The notes beneath the pieces were generated by a model. That model did not search any database. It was not told where the DNA came from and saw nothing but the letters and a program-made list of their open reading frames with translations. 60,010 nucleotides of DNA from Pseudomonadota bacterium (GTDB lineage: Bacteria > Pseudomonadota > Alphaproteobacteria > GCA-2731375): the NCBI GenBank assembly GCA_027623205.1, contig JAQBYC010000010.1, positions 1 to 60,010 of the forward strand, given 5' to 3'. Positions within the stretch are counted from its first letter, which is position 1; every line of letters begins with the position of its first letter. This document shows, piece after piece, positions 35,601 through 43,283 of this stretch. A program made the position numbers and the translations under genes.

Positions 35601-36086
35601 TATGCGGCGCAGCGCCGCGAGTTCGGCCCGGTCGGCGTTTTGCCCACCGCCACATATTTCTACGGCATGCAGCCGGACGAGGAAATTTCAATCGAACTGG
35701 AGGCCGGCAAAAACCTGGTTGTCCGCAGCCAGGCGGTCGGCGAGACGGATGAAGAGGGCTTCGCCAGATATTTCTTCGAGTTGAATGGCCAGCCCCGGAC
35801 CATCAAGGTGCCCGACCGTAAAATCGCGGCATCCGTGCTGCGCCATCCCCAGGCCGAGGCCGGCAACCCCGATCATGTCGCCGCGCCGATGCCCGGCGTC
35901 ATCGGCACCATCGCCGTGGACGCGGGGCAGACCGTGAAAAGCGGCGATATGCTGATGAGTATCGAAGCCATGAAGATGGAAACCGCAATCCGCGCGGCCC
36001 GCGATGGCGAGATCAAATCGATCACCGTCAAGGCCGGCATGTCCGTGGACGCCAAGGACCTGTTGCTGGAATACGTCGCAGCCTAG
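32616..36086 (+). CDS. pyc: Pyruvate carboxylase
   Basis: The 1156-residue protein has the complete single-chain order. Biotin carboxylase comes first (about 1-455; VANRGEIAIRVLRAANELG, the ATP loop WGGGGRGMRVI, EFYFIEVNPRIQVEHTVTEE). The carboxyltransferase follows (about 545-800; LLTDTTMRDAHQSLLATRM, metal site HFHTHDTSG), then the PC-specific domain. The biotinyl domain comes last, with the target lysine K1120 in SIEAMKMETAI. It makes oxaloacetate from pyruvate, bicarbonate and ATP. Length and all motifs match the family. The start follows GGAGAT. It is an anaplerotic gene, useful for growth on acids or on the products of the neighbouring catabolic operons. Confidence 0.97.
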   Translation: MSRQDKFPRRISKIMVANRGEIAIRVLRAANELGLRTVAVFAEEDKLALHRFKADETYALAPGLGAIKAYLSIDEMIRIARMAQVDAIHPGYGFLSENPDFAEACAEAGIIFIGPTPDIMRRLGNKISAREVAVRAGTPVMPATGPLPEDPHEVRRAATAVGYPLMLKASWGGGGRGMRVIENEAQLDTEVDAGRREAVAAFGNGEIYLEKLVRRARHVEVQLLGDHHGNVVHLFERDCSVQRRNQKVVERAPAPFLSDHQRAELCAAALRLARESGYVNAGTAEFLMDDDSGEFYFIEVNPRIQVEHTVTEEVTGIDIVKAQIRIAGGARIGDVAASGVPAQADIHLRGHALQCRITTEDPEENFIPDYGRITAYRGANGFGIRLDGGTAYSGAVITRHYDSLLEKVTAWAPTPEEAIARMDRALREFRIRGVTTNLTFVEGLINHPTFKAAECTTRFIDDTPELFKLGHRRDRATRLLRYIADVSINGNPGVAGRPRPTTARTPLVPANLADAPPPGTRQLLDRLGPKQFSAWMLAQKRLLLTDTTMRDAHQSLLATRMRSYDIVRIADAYAHNLPQLFSLECWGGATFDVAMRFLNECPWERLRQIRARVPNILLQMLLRGANGVGYTTYPDNVVQAFVKQAALSGIDLFRVFDSLNWVENMRVAMDAVLDSGKLLEGAICYTGDLHDPGRAKYDLKYYVAMARELAAAGSHIIGIKDMAGLAKPDAITTLVRVLKAETGLPVHFHTHDTSGIAGASVLAASAAGADAVDLAMDSLSGLTSQPNLGSVVEALRGRDRDTGLDAGQIRAFSDYWEGVRAQYAAFESDLRFGASEVYLHEMPGGQFTNLKEQARSLGLEERWHDVASAYADVNQMLGDIVKVTPSSKMVGDMALLMVSAGLSRRDVEDPGKEIAFPESVRAYFRGELGQPPGGFPQALQQKVLAGEAPLTGRPGANLPPADLAALRAAAEKKAARRITDEEFNSYLMYPDVFTAYAAQRREFGPVGVLPTATYFYGMQPDEEISIELEAGKNLVVRSQAVGETDEEGFARYFFELNGQPRTIKVPDRKIAASVLRHPQAEAGNPDHVAAPMPGVIGTIAVDAGQTVKSGDMLMSIEAMKMETAIRAARDGEIKSITVKAGMSVDAKDLLLEYVAA

Positions 36087-36288
36087 CTGGCGCAACCAAA
36101 ATCCGGCGGGCGCTTCTCCGGCGCAATACTGATTTCCTGTACGGCCAGGGTCCACCATCTGAGGAATAATGGTAATGTTGGGCGGTGGGAATGAGGGGAA
36201 CTCGCGTCACTGAGTTATCCACATATCCTCGGCGGTCGGTGCCGATATTTCAAACATTTCAGATGGCGGGCGAGGATGGTCGGGCGCG

Positions 36289-36531
36289 GAAGTTCCAAAA
36301 CGCCAAAGCCATCTGGCCCGGCCCAGCCTCGCCACCCTGCGCCAGGAGGGACCGCCCGAAGCGCGAGCCTGGATGCGGCGCGCACAACGGGAGCACGGCG
36401 ATACTCTGGCCGACATGGCCGCCGAGACGGGCCGGCATTGTTCGACCATCGCCAAGATCATCAAGACCCTGGAAACGAATTCAGGAAGAAAGACCTGGCC
36501 CCGGTCTTTTTCGTTTATTTTTGTGCGGTGA
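36289..36531 (+). pseudogene. C-terminal relic of a REP-associated tyrosine transposase (RAYT/IS200-like)
   Basis: A start-less frame of 80 codons reads EVPKRQSHLARPSLATLRQE, then AWMRRAQREHGDTLADMAAE and TGRHCSTIAKIIKTLETNSG before a stop at 36529-36531. The EVPxxQ linker, the RPSLA stretch and the helix-turn-helix with HxSTIxKIIK are like the C-terminal tail of RAYT transposases. The catalytic HUH part is missing upstream, so only a fragment remains. It overlaps the end of the convergent methyltransferase by 17 bases. The remaining bases 36087-36288, between pyc and this relic, hold no gene that can be supported. Confidence 0.55.
36489..36509. terminator. Hairpin with flanking T- and A-runs, likely bidirectional terminator
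   Basis: AAAGACC (36489-36495) and GGTCTTT (36503-36509) form a 7-bp stem around TGGCCCC, followed on the plus strand by TTCGTTTATTTTT. It lies just beyond the stop of the leftward methyltransferase gene and at the end of the transposase relic. Confidence 0.5.
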
Positions 36532-37573
36532 GCACGGTGAAGCCTTCGCCAACAATGTAGCGTCCAATCTCCCCCGTGAACGCCGCGCCTCGGAGAAGCG
36601 CTTCCTGTTCCTCGCGGGTTGGCAGGACGTTTCCCCAGGTCAATTCCTCAAACCCTGTCTGCACGGGAAATAGGAACTCGGGCTGGCGTGATTCAGCAAG
36701 CGTGGTTGGGTAGGTCTCGTCGATGATTAGAAGCCAGCCGTCTGAGCGAAGTGCGCGATAGCAACCATCAATCACATTCCGCCGAATCTCGGGCGCAATC
36801 TCGTGCAGAACCTCGATCATAACCACAGCATCCACGGTCGCTTCGGGTACGGCGTCTCTCAGTTCGCCCTCAATCAGTTCTACACGTCCCGCGACGCCCG
36901 CTTTTTCAAGCGCCTCCTTGGCAGCCTTCATTCCAGTGGGGTCGATGTCCACCCCTACACACCGGGCCTGAGGAAAAGCCTTCGTCAATTGGAGCAGATG
37001 CCGACCCGTACCGCAGCCCACCTCAAGTAAGGTGCCGCCGGCATCGAGCCGTTCCTTGAGACCGGGTAACTCCGGCAGGATTTTTCTAGCGCTGAGGACT
37101 TGTAGGCCGTTAGTACCCGACGCCACGGCTTCGGCAAAGGCCGCGCTACGGCCCTGAAAGGGGACGGTGCTCCCAGTGCGAAAGGCATCGAGGCAGTAGC
37201 GATGATCTTCCGTCGCAAATTCGGTTCCCAGGCGCACATAACCGCCGAGATAGCGCGGGTGTCCATCGTTTGCCAATATTTGGTCGATAAACGGAGCCAG
37301 CCGGAAGGTACGATCTTCATTACCTTCCAGCAACCCAAACGAATAAGCGGATGTGCACCAGGTTTCGACATAAGGTGGGTGGAGACTCAACGCGACAGCG
37401 ATTTGTTCCGGTGTTGCCTCCGAGGCATTAGAGATTGTCCTGAAGAGTCCGAGTTGAACGCCGATGTCAATCAAGTGCATCGCGTTGAAGCCGCGACGCC
37501 ACTCAAAGATCTTTGCGACTTGCGATTCTGCTGTGAGTTCGTTGCCTAGGTTATCGATACTATTCGACGTCAT
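36515..37573 (-). CDS. Class I SAM-dependent methyltransferase
   Basis: The 352-residue protein has an N-terminal helical/winged region (about 1-140; FNAMHLIDIGVQLGLFRTI) and a SAM-binding domain with TLLEVGCGTGRHLLQL (motif I), CVGVDIDPTG and VDAVVMIEVLHEIAPEIR. The layout resembles O-methyltransferases and related small-molecule methylases. Base composition is clearly lower in GC than its neighbours, and an AT-rich gap lies upstream and a transposase relic downstream, so recent acquisition is likely. Substrate unknown. Confidence 0.85.
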   Translation of the reverse strand: MTSNSIDNLGNELTAESQVAKIFEWRRGFNAMHLIDIGVQLGLFRTISNASEATPEQIAVALSLHPPYVETWCTSAYSFGLLEGNEDRTFRLAPFIDQILANDGHPRYLGGYVRLGTEFATEDHRYCLDAFRTGSTVPFQGRSAAFAEAVASGTNGLQVLSARKILPELPGLKERLDAGGTLLEVGCGTGRHLLQLTKAFPQARCVGVDIDPTGMKAAKEALEKAGVAGRVELIEGELRDAVPEATVDAVVMIEVLHEIAPEIRRNVIDGCYRALRSDGWLLIIDETYPTTLAESRQPEFLFPVQTGFEELTWGNVLPTREEQEALLRGAAFTGEIGRYIVGEGFTVLTAQK

Positions 37574-37917
37574 TCAGATTTCTCCAAAGACACGTCCAAT
37601 TTCTGCGGAATACAAAAGCACTTTGATCTCACTCCGTCATCTCAAATATGTGACAAATTGACGCAGTATAGATATAGATCTGAAGATATAGGTATTGCTG
37701 CCGGTCAATGAGGCTCGACGGCTTTACAACGAGGTTAATCCAAATGTCGCTCGTGGGTCATTTTCGACAGTCATCAGTATTCCGGACTTAGCTCGCTATC
37801 AATATTGGCAATATTGGGGTCACAATATTGGGGTCTTTGGAGTGAACCCCTGAACTGAGACAGCTAAACTAGGGACGGGTGCAGTTTAGCGCGCTGCCAA
37901 ATTCGTTGAAATTTGGC
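37574..37917. other. AT-rich intergenic region with triple CAATATTG and a hairpin
   Basis: No gene is visible. At 37800-37807, 37809-37816 and 37823-37830 the palindromic octamer CAATATTG occurs three times, and the last two copies extend to CAATATTGGGGTC with a 14-base period. At 37897-37916 CCAAATT and AATTTGG form a 7-bp stem just past the stop of the leftward enoyl-CoA hydratase and may end its transcript. The low GC content matches the methyltransferase gene, so the region is probably part of the same insertion. Confidence 0.55.
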
Positions 37918-38724
37918 TTACTCACCGGCCCCGGCGGCGGAACCAAAAATGGGCGGGCGCTTTTCCAGGAAGGCGCGCATGCCTTCCCGGGAGTCGGCCG
38001 AAAGGATCAATGCCGCCTGGTTCTGGCGCTCGAATTCCAGGACCTCGTCCAGCGCGGCCTGGGCGGCGAAATGGACGCCCTTTTTTATCGCCGCCAGGGC
38101 GCGCGGCGGACCGCTGGCCAGCCGCTGGGCGAAGGCCTGAACCTCGCCGCGGTAGCTGTTCATGGGAAATATCTGGTTCAACAGGCCCAGGCGCAGGGCC
38201 TCTTCGGCGCCAACGCGGTCGCCGGTCATCATCAACTCCATGGCCTTGGCGGCGCCGACCAGCCGGGTCAGGGATTGAAAGCCGCCCCAATCGGGGATCA
38301 GGCCGATTTTCACGAAGCTTTCCGAGAACAAGGTGTTCTCGCAGCCCAGGCGAATATCACAGCCCAGCGCCATGTTCATGCCGCCGCCCGCGGCGGGGCC
38401 GTTGACCGCCGCGATCACCGGTTTCGCCATGGCGCGCAGCAGGCGGACCACTTTCTCCACCACAACCAAATGGCTCACCAGCACGCTGTCGTCGTTGTTC
38501 TGCTGCCATTGCGCCATGGCGGCAATATCGCCGCCGGCGCAAAACGCATTGCCCGTGCCGGTGATCACCACGCAGCGCACATTGGGGTCGCCGGCGCAGT
38601 CTTCCAAGCGCTGCAAGATGGTCTCGCGCATATCGCCGGCCAGGGCATTCATCGCCTCGGGGCGGTTCAGGGTGACCGTGGCCACGCGGTCGGTTACGTC
38701 AAACAGAATATGCTGCGCGCTCAT
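37918..38724 (-). CDS. Enoyl-CoA hydratase/isomerase family protein
   Basis: The 268-residue crotonase-fold protein has ATVTLNRPEAMNALAGDMRE, the oxyanion-hole segment ITGTGNAFCAGGDIAAMAQW and the second loop AVNGPAAGGGMNMALGCDIRL followed by FSESFVKIGLIPDWGG. Crotonases hydrate or isomerise enoyl-CoA esters or cleave rings. The glutamate position in SESFVKIGL is a serine/glutamate pair and does not settle hydratase against isomerase. GGAGG precedes the start. It is alone, divergent from the amidohydrolase operon across repeat copy D. Confidence 0.88.
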   Translation of the reverse strand: MSAQHILFDVTDRVATVTLNRPEAMNALAGDMRETILQRLEDCAGDPNVRCVVITGTGNAFCAGGDIAAMAQWQQNNDDSVLVSHLVVVEKVVRLLRAMAKPVIAAVNGPAAGGGMNMALGCDIRLGCENTLFSESFVKIGLIPDWGGFQSLTRLVGAAKAMELMMTGDRVGAEEALRLGLLNQIFPMNSYRGEVQAFAQRLASGPPRALAAIKKGVHFAAQAALDEVLEFERQNQAALILSADSREGMRAFLEKRPPIFGSAAGAGE

Positions 38725-38783
38725 ATGTGCCTCCGGCTTGGTGTCGCTGGCCCCACCCTAACAGGTGATGCTGCGCGGCCGCC

Positions 38784-38885
38784 AGAGCATGTTTCTTCCA
38801 AACATGCCCGGACTCTTAAGAAAAGAGCAATTGGACCAATCACTTGGATCGCTAAAGCGAATCCAATTGATCGAAAGTCGCGCTC
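38784..38885 (+). repeat. Dispersed palindromic intergenic repeat, copy D
   Basis: This full copy reads AGAGCATGTTTCTTCCAAAC, then GCAATTGGACCAATCACTTGG, ATCGCTAAAGCGAATCC and ATTGATCGAAAGTCGCGCTC. It lies in the divergent gap between enoyl-CoA hydratase and the amidohydrolase. The stretch around it, 38725-38977, holds no other feature except the AAGGAG ribosome site of the downstream gene. Confidence 0.85.
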
Positions 38886-38977
38886 TCCATTCGGGCCGGC
38901 AAATCCACCTTTCGGTTGCGGCGCCGGTGGCCACGGGCCATCATGGGGGAGGTGATGAATGGGCAAGGAGAGAGCTG

Positions 38978-40693
38978 ATGTATGATCTGATCATTCGCAA
39001 TGCGCGGATTGCCGATGGCCTTGGCAATGCGCTGGTCACCGGTGATCTGGCGGTAAAGGACGGCCGGGTGGCCGCCGTGGGCCGGGTCACGGGCGCGGCG
39101 AAGGAGACGCTGGACGCCGAGGGCCAGGTGCTGGCGCCGGGCGTGATCGATCTGCATACCCATTACGACGCGCAACTGACCTGGGATCAGACCGCCTCGC
39201 CCGCCGGCGCCCTTGGCGTGACCACGGTGGTGGTGGGGAATTGCGGCTTTGGCATCGCGCCGGCGCCCGCCGCCCATCGCGACGCCATTCTGGCCAACCT
39301 GGCCGAGGTCGAAGGCATGTCCCTGACCTCCCTCATGGCGGGCGTCGATACCAATTACGAAAGCTTCGCTGAATATATGGCTCTGCTGAAGCGCAAGGGC
39401 GTCTATCCCAACGTGGCGGTGCTGGCCTCGCACACGGTGTTCCGCACGGCGGTGATGGGCGACGAGGGCTCCACCCGGCCATCCACGCCGGACGAACTGG
39501 CCCGGATGGTGGCCCTGTTCCGCGAGGCCATGGATGCGGGCGCCGTGGGCCTTGGCTCTTCCTCCAACGAGAACCACCGCGGCGCGGGCGGCGTGCCGAT
39601 TGCCTCGCGGCTGGCCGATGATGATGAATTCCGCGCCCTGGCCGCCGTCATGGCCGACTATGATCATGGCGTCTTCATGGCCACCTTTGGTGAGAAGCAC
39701 GGCATCCCGTTCCTGGAAGATTTGACCAAAATCAGCGGCCGGCCCGGTTGCTATGCGCCGCTGTTTCATTTCGCCCATCAGCCGGACCGGGCCCGGAATA
39801 TCATGCGGGCGGCGGCGGCGGCGCGGGCGCGTGGCCTGCCGGTCTACACCCAAGGCTCCTGCCAGCCGCTCAGCCTTAGCTTCACCCTGGACCGCGCCTA
39901 TATCCTGAAGGCCATGGCGCCCTGGCCGGCAACCGAGGATCACGCCGAATTGCGGCGGATCTTCGCCGACCCGGCATTCCGCGATGCTTTCCGCGAGACC
40001 CTGGCGTCAAGCGATACCCAGCATGTCTTCAAGGGCCGTTGGGACTGGGTGCCGATCACCATCACGGCATTGGCAAAGAACGCCGGTCTGGAAGGGCGGA
40101 CCGTGGCCGAGGTGGCGGCCGAGCGCGGCGAGGACCCCCTGGATTTCTTCCTGGATCTTAGTCTGGAAGAGGATTTCCGCACCAAGTTCACGTTCTTCAT
40201 ATTGAATATGGATGAAGACGGCGTCGCGGAACTGCTGGTCAATGACGGCACCCTGATCAGCCTGTCCGACGCCGGGGCGCACAACTCCCTGCTCTGCGAT
40301 GCCGGCTATGCCATGTACCTGTTCGGCCACTGGGTGCGCGAACGCGGCCTGTTTGATCTGCCGCTTGCGATCCGCAAGGTCACTTCGGACCCGGCGGATG
40401 TCTACGGCATTATCGATCGCGGCCGGCTCACGCCCGGCGCCTGGGCCGATATGATCCTGTTCGATCCCGAAACCATCTCCATCACCAAGATGGAGCGCCA
40501 CTTCGACCTGCCCGCGAAGGGCGAGCGTTTGCTGCGCCGCGCCCCTGGTCTGAAGGGTACCTGGGTCAATGGGGTGCGGGTATTCGACGGCGAGGATTAT
40601 TTAAAGGTACCCGCACCGGGCCAGGTGTTGACCAAATTTGCCGGCAGCCAACCCACATTGGGCATGGGCAGAGACCGCGCCGCCGCCGAATAG
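38978..40693 (+). CDS. N-acyl-D-amino-acid deacylase family amidohydrolase
   Basis: The 571-residue amidohydrolase-superfamily protein starts MYDLIIRNARIADGLGN, has the metal motif GVIDLHTHYDAQLTWDQTAS and the VVVGNCGFGIAPA segment typical of D-aminoacylases, with SDAGAHNSLLCDAGY near residue 430. It hydrolyses an amide, possibly an N-acyl amino acid or an aromatic amide. The ATG at 38978 follows AAGGAG with 7-base spacing; the longer frame runs through repeat copy D and is rejected. It is first in an eight-gene rightward operon that also encodes monooxygenases and ring-cleavage enzymes. Confidence 0.88.
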   Translation: MYDLIIRNARIADGLGNALVTGDLAVKDGRVAAVGRVTGAAKETLDAEGQVLAPGVIDLHTHYDAQLTWDQTASPAGALGVTTVVVGNCGFGIAPAPAAHRDAILANLAEVEGMSLTSLMAGVDTNYESFAEYMALLKRKGVYPNVAVLASHTVFRTAVMGDEGSTRPSTPDELARMVALFREAMDAGAVGLGSSSNENHRGAGGVPIASRLADDDEFRALAAVMADYDHGVFMATFGEKHGIPFLEDLTKISGRPGCYAPLFHFAHQPDRARNIMRAAAAARARGLPVYTQGSCQPLSLSFTLDRAYILKAMAPWPATEDHAELRRIFADPAFRDAFRETLASSDTQHVFKGRWDWVPITITALAKNAGLEGRTVAEVAAERGEDPLDFFLDLSLEEDFRTKFTFFILNMDEDGVAELLVNDGTLISLSDAGAHNSLLCDAGYAMYLFGHWVRERGLFDLPLAIRKVTSDPADVYGIIDRGRLTPGAWADMILFDPETISITKMERHFDLPAKGERLLRRAPGLKGTWVNGVRVFDGEDYLKVPAPGQVLTKFAGSQPTLGMGRDRAAAE

Positions 40694-40717
40694 AGATTTG
40701 CAAAGGATAGCCGGTTC

Positions 40718-41587
40718 ATGACGATTGGACGCTGGGGCGTGTGGTTCTCGCCCAATGCAATACCACTGGAAGACCTCGCCCGCCTGGCGGACGAGGTGGA
40801 GGGGCATGGCTACGACATCCTCTGGTACCCGGAGGCGATGGCCTACGAAGCCATGTCATTGGGCGGCTATCTTTTGGGCCGGACCCGTAAATTGACGCTG
40901 GCCAGCGGTATCGCAAATATCTACGCCCGCGATGCGGCTGCCGCCATGCAGGGACATAACACCCTGAATGTCCTTTATGACGGGCGTTTCATATTGGGCC
41001 TTGGGGTCTCGCACATACCCATTGTCGAAGGGGCGCGGGGCCACAATTACGGCAAACCGCTGCGCGCCATGCGCGGCTATCTGGAGGCCATGTACACAGC
41101 GCCGGTACAGGTCAAGGCGCCGAACCGGCAGGTGGTTCTGGCCGCCCTGGGGCCGAAAATGCTGGCCCTGTCGGCGGAGCTGGCGGACGGCGCCCTGCCC
41201 TACAACGTCACGCCCGAGCATACCGCGCGGGCCCGGGCGATCGTGGGGCCCGGCAAGGCGATTTATGTGGAGCAAAAGATTTGCCTGACGCAGGATGCGG
41301 ATATGGCCCGCCGTGTTGCGGGGGAACAACTGGCCCGTTATATGGTGCTGCCAAACTACCGCAACTGCTGGCTTAGTCTCGGCTTCACCGAGGCTGAACT
41401 TTCAGGCCGGGGCAGTGATCGTTTTCTTGACGCCATGGTCGCCTGGGGTACGGAAGATGCCATACGCGACCGCCTGCAGGCGCATTTTGATGCCGGTGCC
41501 GACCATGTCGCGATCCAACCCTTCGATCCCGCCGGCGGGCCATCGCCGGACTGGAATGCCCTGGCCGTCTTCGCGCCCGGCGCGTAA
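40718..41587 (+). CDS. LLM-class flavin-dependent oxidoreductase (luciferase-like)
   Basis: The 289-residue bacterial-luciferase-type TIM barrel reads VWFSPNAIPLEDLARLADEV, LASGIANIYARDAAAAMQGH, GRFILGLGVSHIPIVEG and PVVL-like QVVLAALGPKMLALSAELAD. These enzymes use reduced FMN or F420 to oxygenate or reduce small molecules. A flavin reductase and a second luciferase-like protein lie downstream in the same operon, which favours an FMN-dependent oxygenase. AAAGGA is upstream of the start. Exact substrate unknown. Confidence 0.88.
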   Translation: MTIGRWGVWFSPNAIPLEDLARLADEVEGHGYDILWYPEAMAYEAMSLGGYLLGRTRKLTLASGIANIYARDAAAAMQGHNTLNVLYDGRFILGLGVSHIPIVEGARGHNYGKPLRAMRGYLEAMYTAPVQVKAPNRQVVLAALGPKMLALSAELADGALPYNVTPEHTARARAIVGPGKAIYVEQKICLTQDADMARRVAGEQLARYMVLPNYRNCWLSLGFTEAELSGRGSDRFLDAMVAWGTEDAIRDRLQAHFDAGADHVAIQPFDPAGGPSPDWNALAVFAPGA

Positions 41588-41629
41588 GCTGTTGCAAATT
41601 CATAACCCGGCCTTTTGAGGAGATAAACC

Positions 41630-41944
41630 ATGTCAATTGTACAAGTCGTAGCCGTCATCACCGCCAAACCGGGCCAGCGCGATGCGCTGCTGGAACTCGC
41701 CCGCGGCAATCTCGCCGCCGTCCATGCCGAGGCAGGCTGCATTGAATATGCGCCATCCATTGATGCGGAAGGCTGGGGAAGCTTCCAGACTCCGTACGGC
41801 CCGGACACCTTTGTCTTCCTCGAAAAGTGGGAAAGCGCCGAGCATCTGAAAGCCCATGCCGCCGCACCGCATATGAAGGCTTATGGCGAGAAGGCCAAGG
41901 ACATGATCGCCAGCCGGGTTATTCATATCCTCTCGGCCGCTTGA
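41630..41944 (+). CDS. Antibiotic biosynthesis monooxygenase (ABM)-type quinol monooxygenase
   Basis: The 104-residue ferredoxin-like protein matches the YgiN/ABM family: VVAVITAKPGQRDALLELARG, AEAGCIEYAPSIDAE and FVFLEKWESAEHLKAHAAAPH. Members oxidise quinols or aromatic substrates without a tightly bound cofactor, or act as heme or small-molecule binders. GAGGAGATAAACC lies before the start. It sits between a luciferase-like gene and the protocatechuate dioxygenase genes, consistent with handling an aromatic or quinol intermediate. Confidence 0.82.
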   Translation: MSIVQVVAVITAKPGQRDALLELARGNLAAVHAEAGCIEYAPSIDAEGWGSFQTPYGPDTFVFLEKWESAEHLKAHAAAPHMKAYGEKAKDMIASRVIHILSAA

Positions 41945-41960
41945 TCGAGGGACAATCACC

Positions 41961-42668
41961 GTGTCCAAGGGGTTCGTATTTTCGCCGCGGGATTGGGACA
42001 GCCATCCACCGCAAATACATCCCGGGTATAAATCAACGCCATTGCGGGGCCCGACCAAGCCCCTGGTCGTGCTGCCCCAGACGTTGTCGGAACTGACGGG
42101 TCCGGTCTATGGTCAGGACGCCGTCGGGCCCTTGGATCATGATTTGACCAAGCTGGCCGCCAAGGGCGGCGAACCGAATGGCGAGCGGATTATTGTTGCC
42201 GGACTGGTCAGTGACGAGAATGGCCGTCCGGCGCCCAATATCCTGCTCGAAGTCTGGCAACCCAATGCGGCGGGGCGCTATATACATACGGACGATCAGC
42301 ATGACGCGCCGATCGACCCGAATTTCATGGGTGCGGGGCGGTGTGTGACCGATGCGGATGGGCGCTATCGCTTCATCACGATCAAACCGGGCGCCTATCC
42401 CTGGGGCAATCATTACAATGCCTGGCGCCCCAACCACATCCATTTTTCCCTGTTCGGTCCGTCTATTCTGACCCGTCTGGTGACGCAGATGTATTTCCCC
42501 GGTGATCCCCTGTTGGAACTGGATCCGATCTTTCAGGGAGTCCCGGCCGCCTCGCGCCATTTGCTGGTTTCGAAACTATCCATCGAACTATCGGAGGCGG
42601 AATGGGCCTTGGGTTATGAATTCAACATTGTTTTGCGCGGGCGCGCGGCCACGCCAATGGAGAGCTAG
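41961..42668 (+). CDS. pcaH: Protocatechuate 3,4-dioxygenase beta subunit homologue
   Basis: The 235-residue protein keeps all four Fe(III) ligands of the intradiol family: Y107 in AAGRYIHTDD, Y146 in KPGAYPWGN, and H159 and H161 in RPNHIHFSLFG. The Pseudomonas PcaH features DPNFxGxGRC and VLRG near the end are also present. It cleaves a catechol ring between its two hydroxyls, classically protocatechuate to 3-carboxy-cis,cis-muconate. The start is GTG at 41961 with GAGGG upstream. It lies 3 bases before the alpha subunit gene. Substrate could be a modified protocatechuate, given the neighbours. Confidence 0.9.
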   Translation: MSKGFVFSPRDWDSHPPQIHPGYKSTPLRGPTKPLVVLPQTLSELTGPVYGQDAVGPLDHDLTKLAAKGGEPNGERIIVAGLVSDENGRPAPNILLEVWQPNAAGRYIHTDDQHDAPIDPNFMGAGRCVTDADGRYRFITIKPGAYPWGNHYNAWRPNHIHFSLFGPSILTRLVTQMYFPGDPLLELDPIFQGVPAASRHLLVSKLSIELSEAEWALGYEFNIVLRGRAATPMES

Positions 42669-42671
42669 AAT

Positions 42672-43262
42672 ATGGCCCTGAAGCAGACCCCATCACAAAC
42701 CGTCGGGCCGTATTTTTCCTATGGCCTGACGCCGGAACAGTATGGCTATGACTACAAGCAACTGGCCGACAATAATTTGGGTGAAGCGGATGGCAACGGC
42801 CAGCGGATTACCATTCGGGGACAGGTGTTCGACGGCAACGGCGCGACAGTGCGCGATGCCGTGTTGGAACTGTGGCAGGCCGACAGCCAGGGCCGCTATG
42901 CCCATCCCGAAGATCCGCGCGGCTCCAACACCGGTTTCAAGGGCTTTGGCCGGACGGGTACGGGAACCTTGCCGGAAAACTATTATGAATTCCACACCAT
43001 CAAGCCGGGCGCGATTGGCGATGGTCAGGCCCCCCACATCACCGTGGTTCTGTTCATGCGCGGCCTGCTGAACCACGCCTATACCCGGATCTATTTCTCC
43101 GACGAGGCGGCGGCCAACGATGCTGATCCCGGTCTGGCCCTGGTCGATGCCGCGCGCCGGAATACCTTGATCGCCCAGCGCCAGGAAAATCCGGCCGGGA
43201 TCATCTATCAGTTCGACATCCACATGCAGGGCGAGCAGGAAACCGTGTTTTTTGACGCCTGA
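42672..43262 (+). CDS. pcaG: Protocatechuate 3,4-dioxygenase alpha subunit homologue
   Basis: The 196-residue alpha chain reads TPSQTVGPYFSYGLTPEQY, then LELWQADSQGRYAHPED, FHTIKPGAIGDGQAPHITV and a C-terminal YQFDIHMQGEQETVFFDA. In the known enzyme alpha shares the beta fold but lacks iron ligands and shapes the substrate site; here the positions matching the ligand Tyr and one His are likewise changed (PGAIG, APHIT). It forms the oligomer with PcaH, and the genes are 3 bases apart. Confidence 0.9.
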   Translation: MALKQTPSQTVGPYFSYGLTPEQYGYDYKQLADNNLGEADGNGQRITIRGQVFDGNGATVRDAVLELWQADSQGRYAHPEDPRGSNTGFKGFGRTGTGTLPENYYEFHTIKPGAIGDGQAPHITVVLFMRGLLNHAYTRIYFSDEAAANDADPGLALVDAARRNTLIAQRQENPAGIIYQFDIHMQGEQETVFFDA

Positions 43263-43283
43263 CGACAACAACCGGCCGGTGCC

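Noticed and set aside
2281-38885. Insertion sequences at the repeat copies
   Set aside because: No transposase gene and no target duplication; size and hairpins fit a non-autonomous intergenic repeat.
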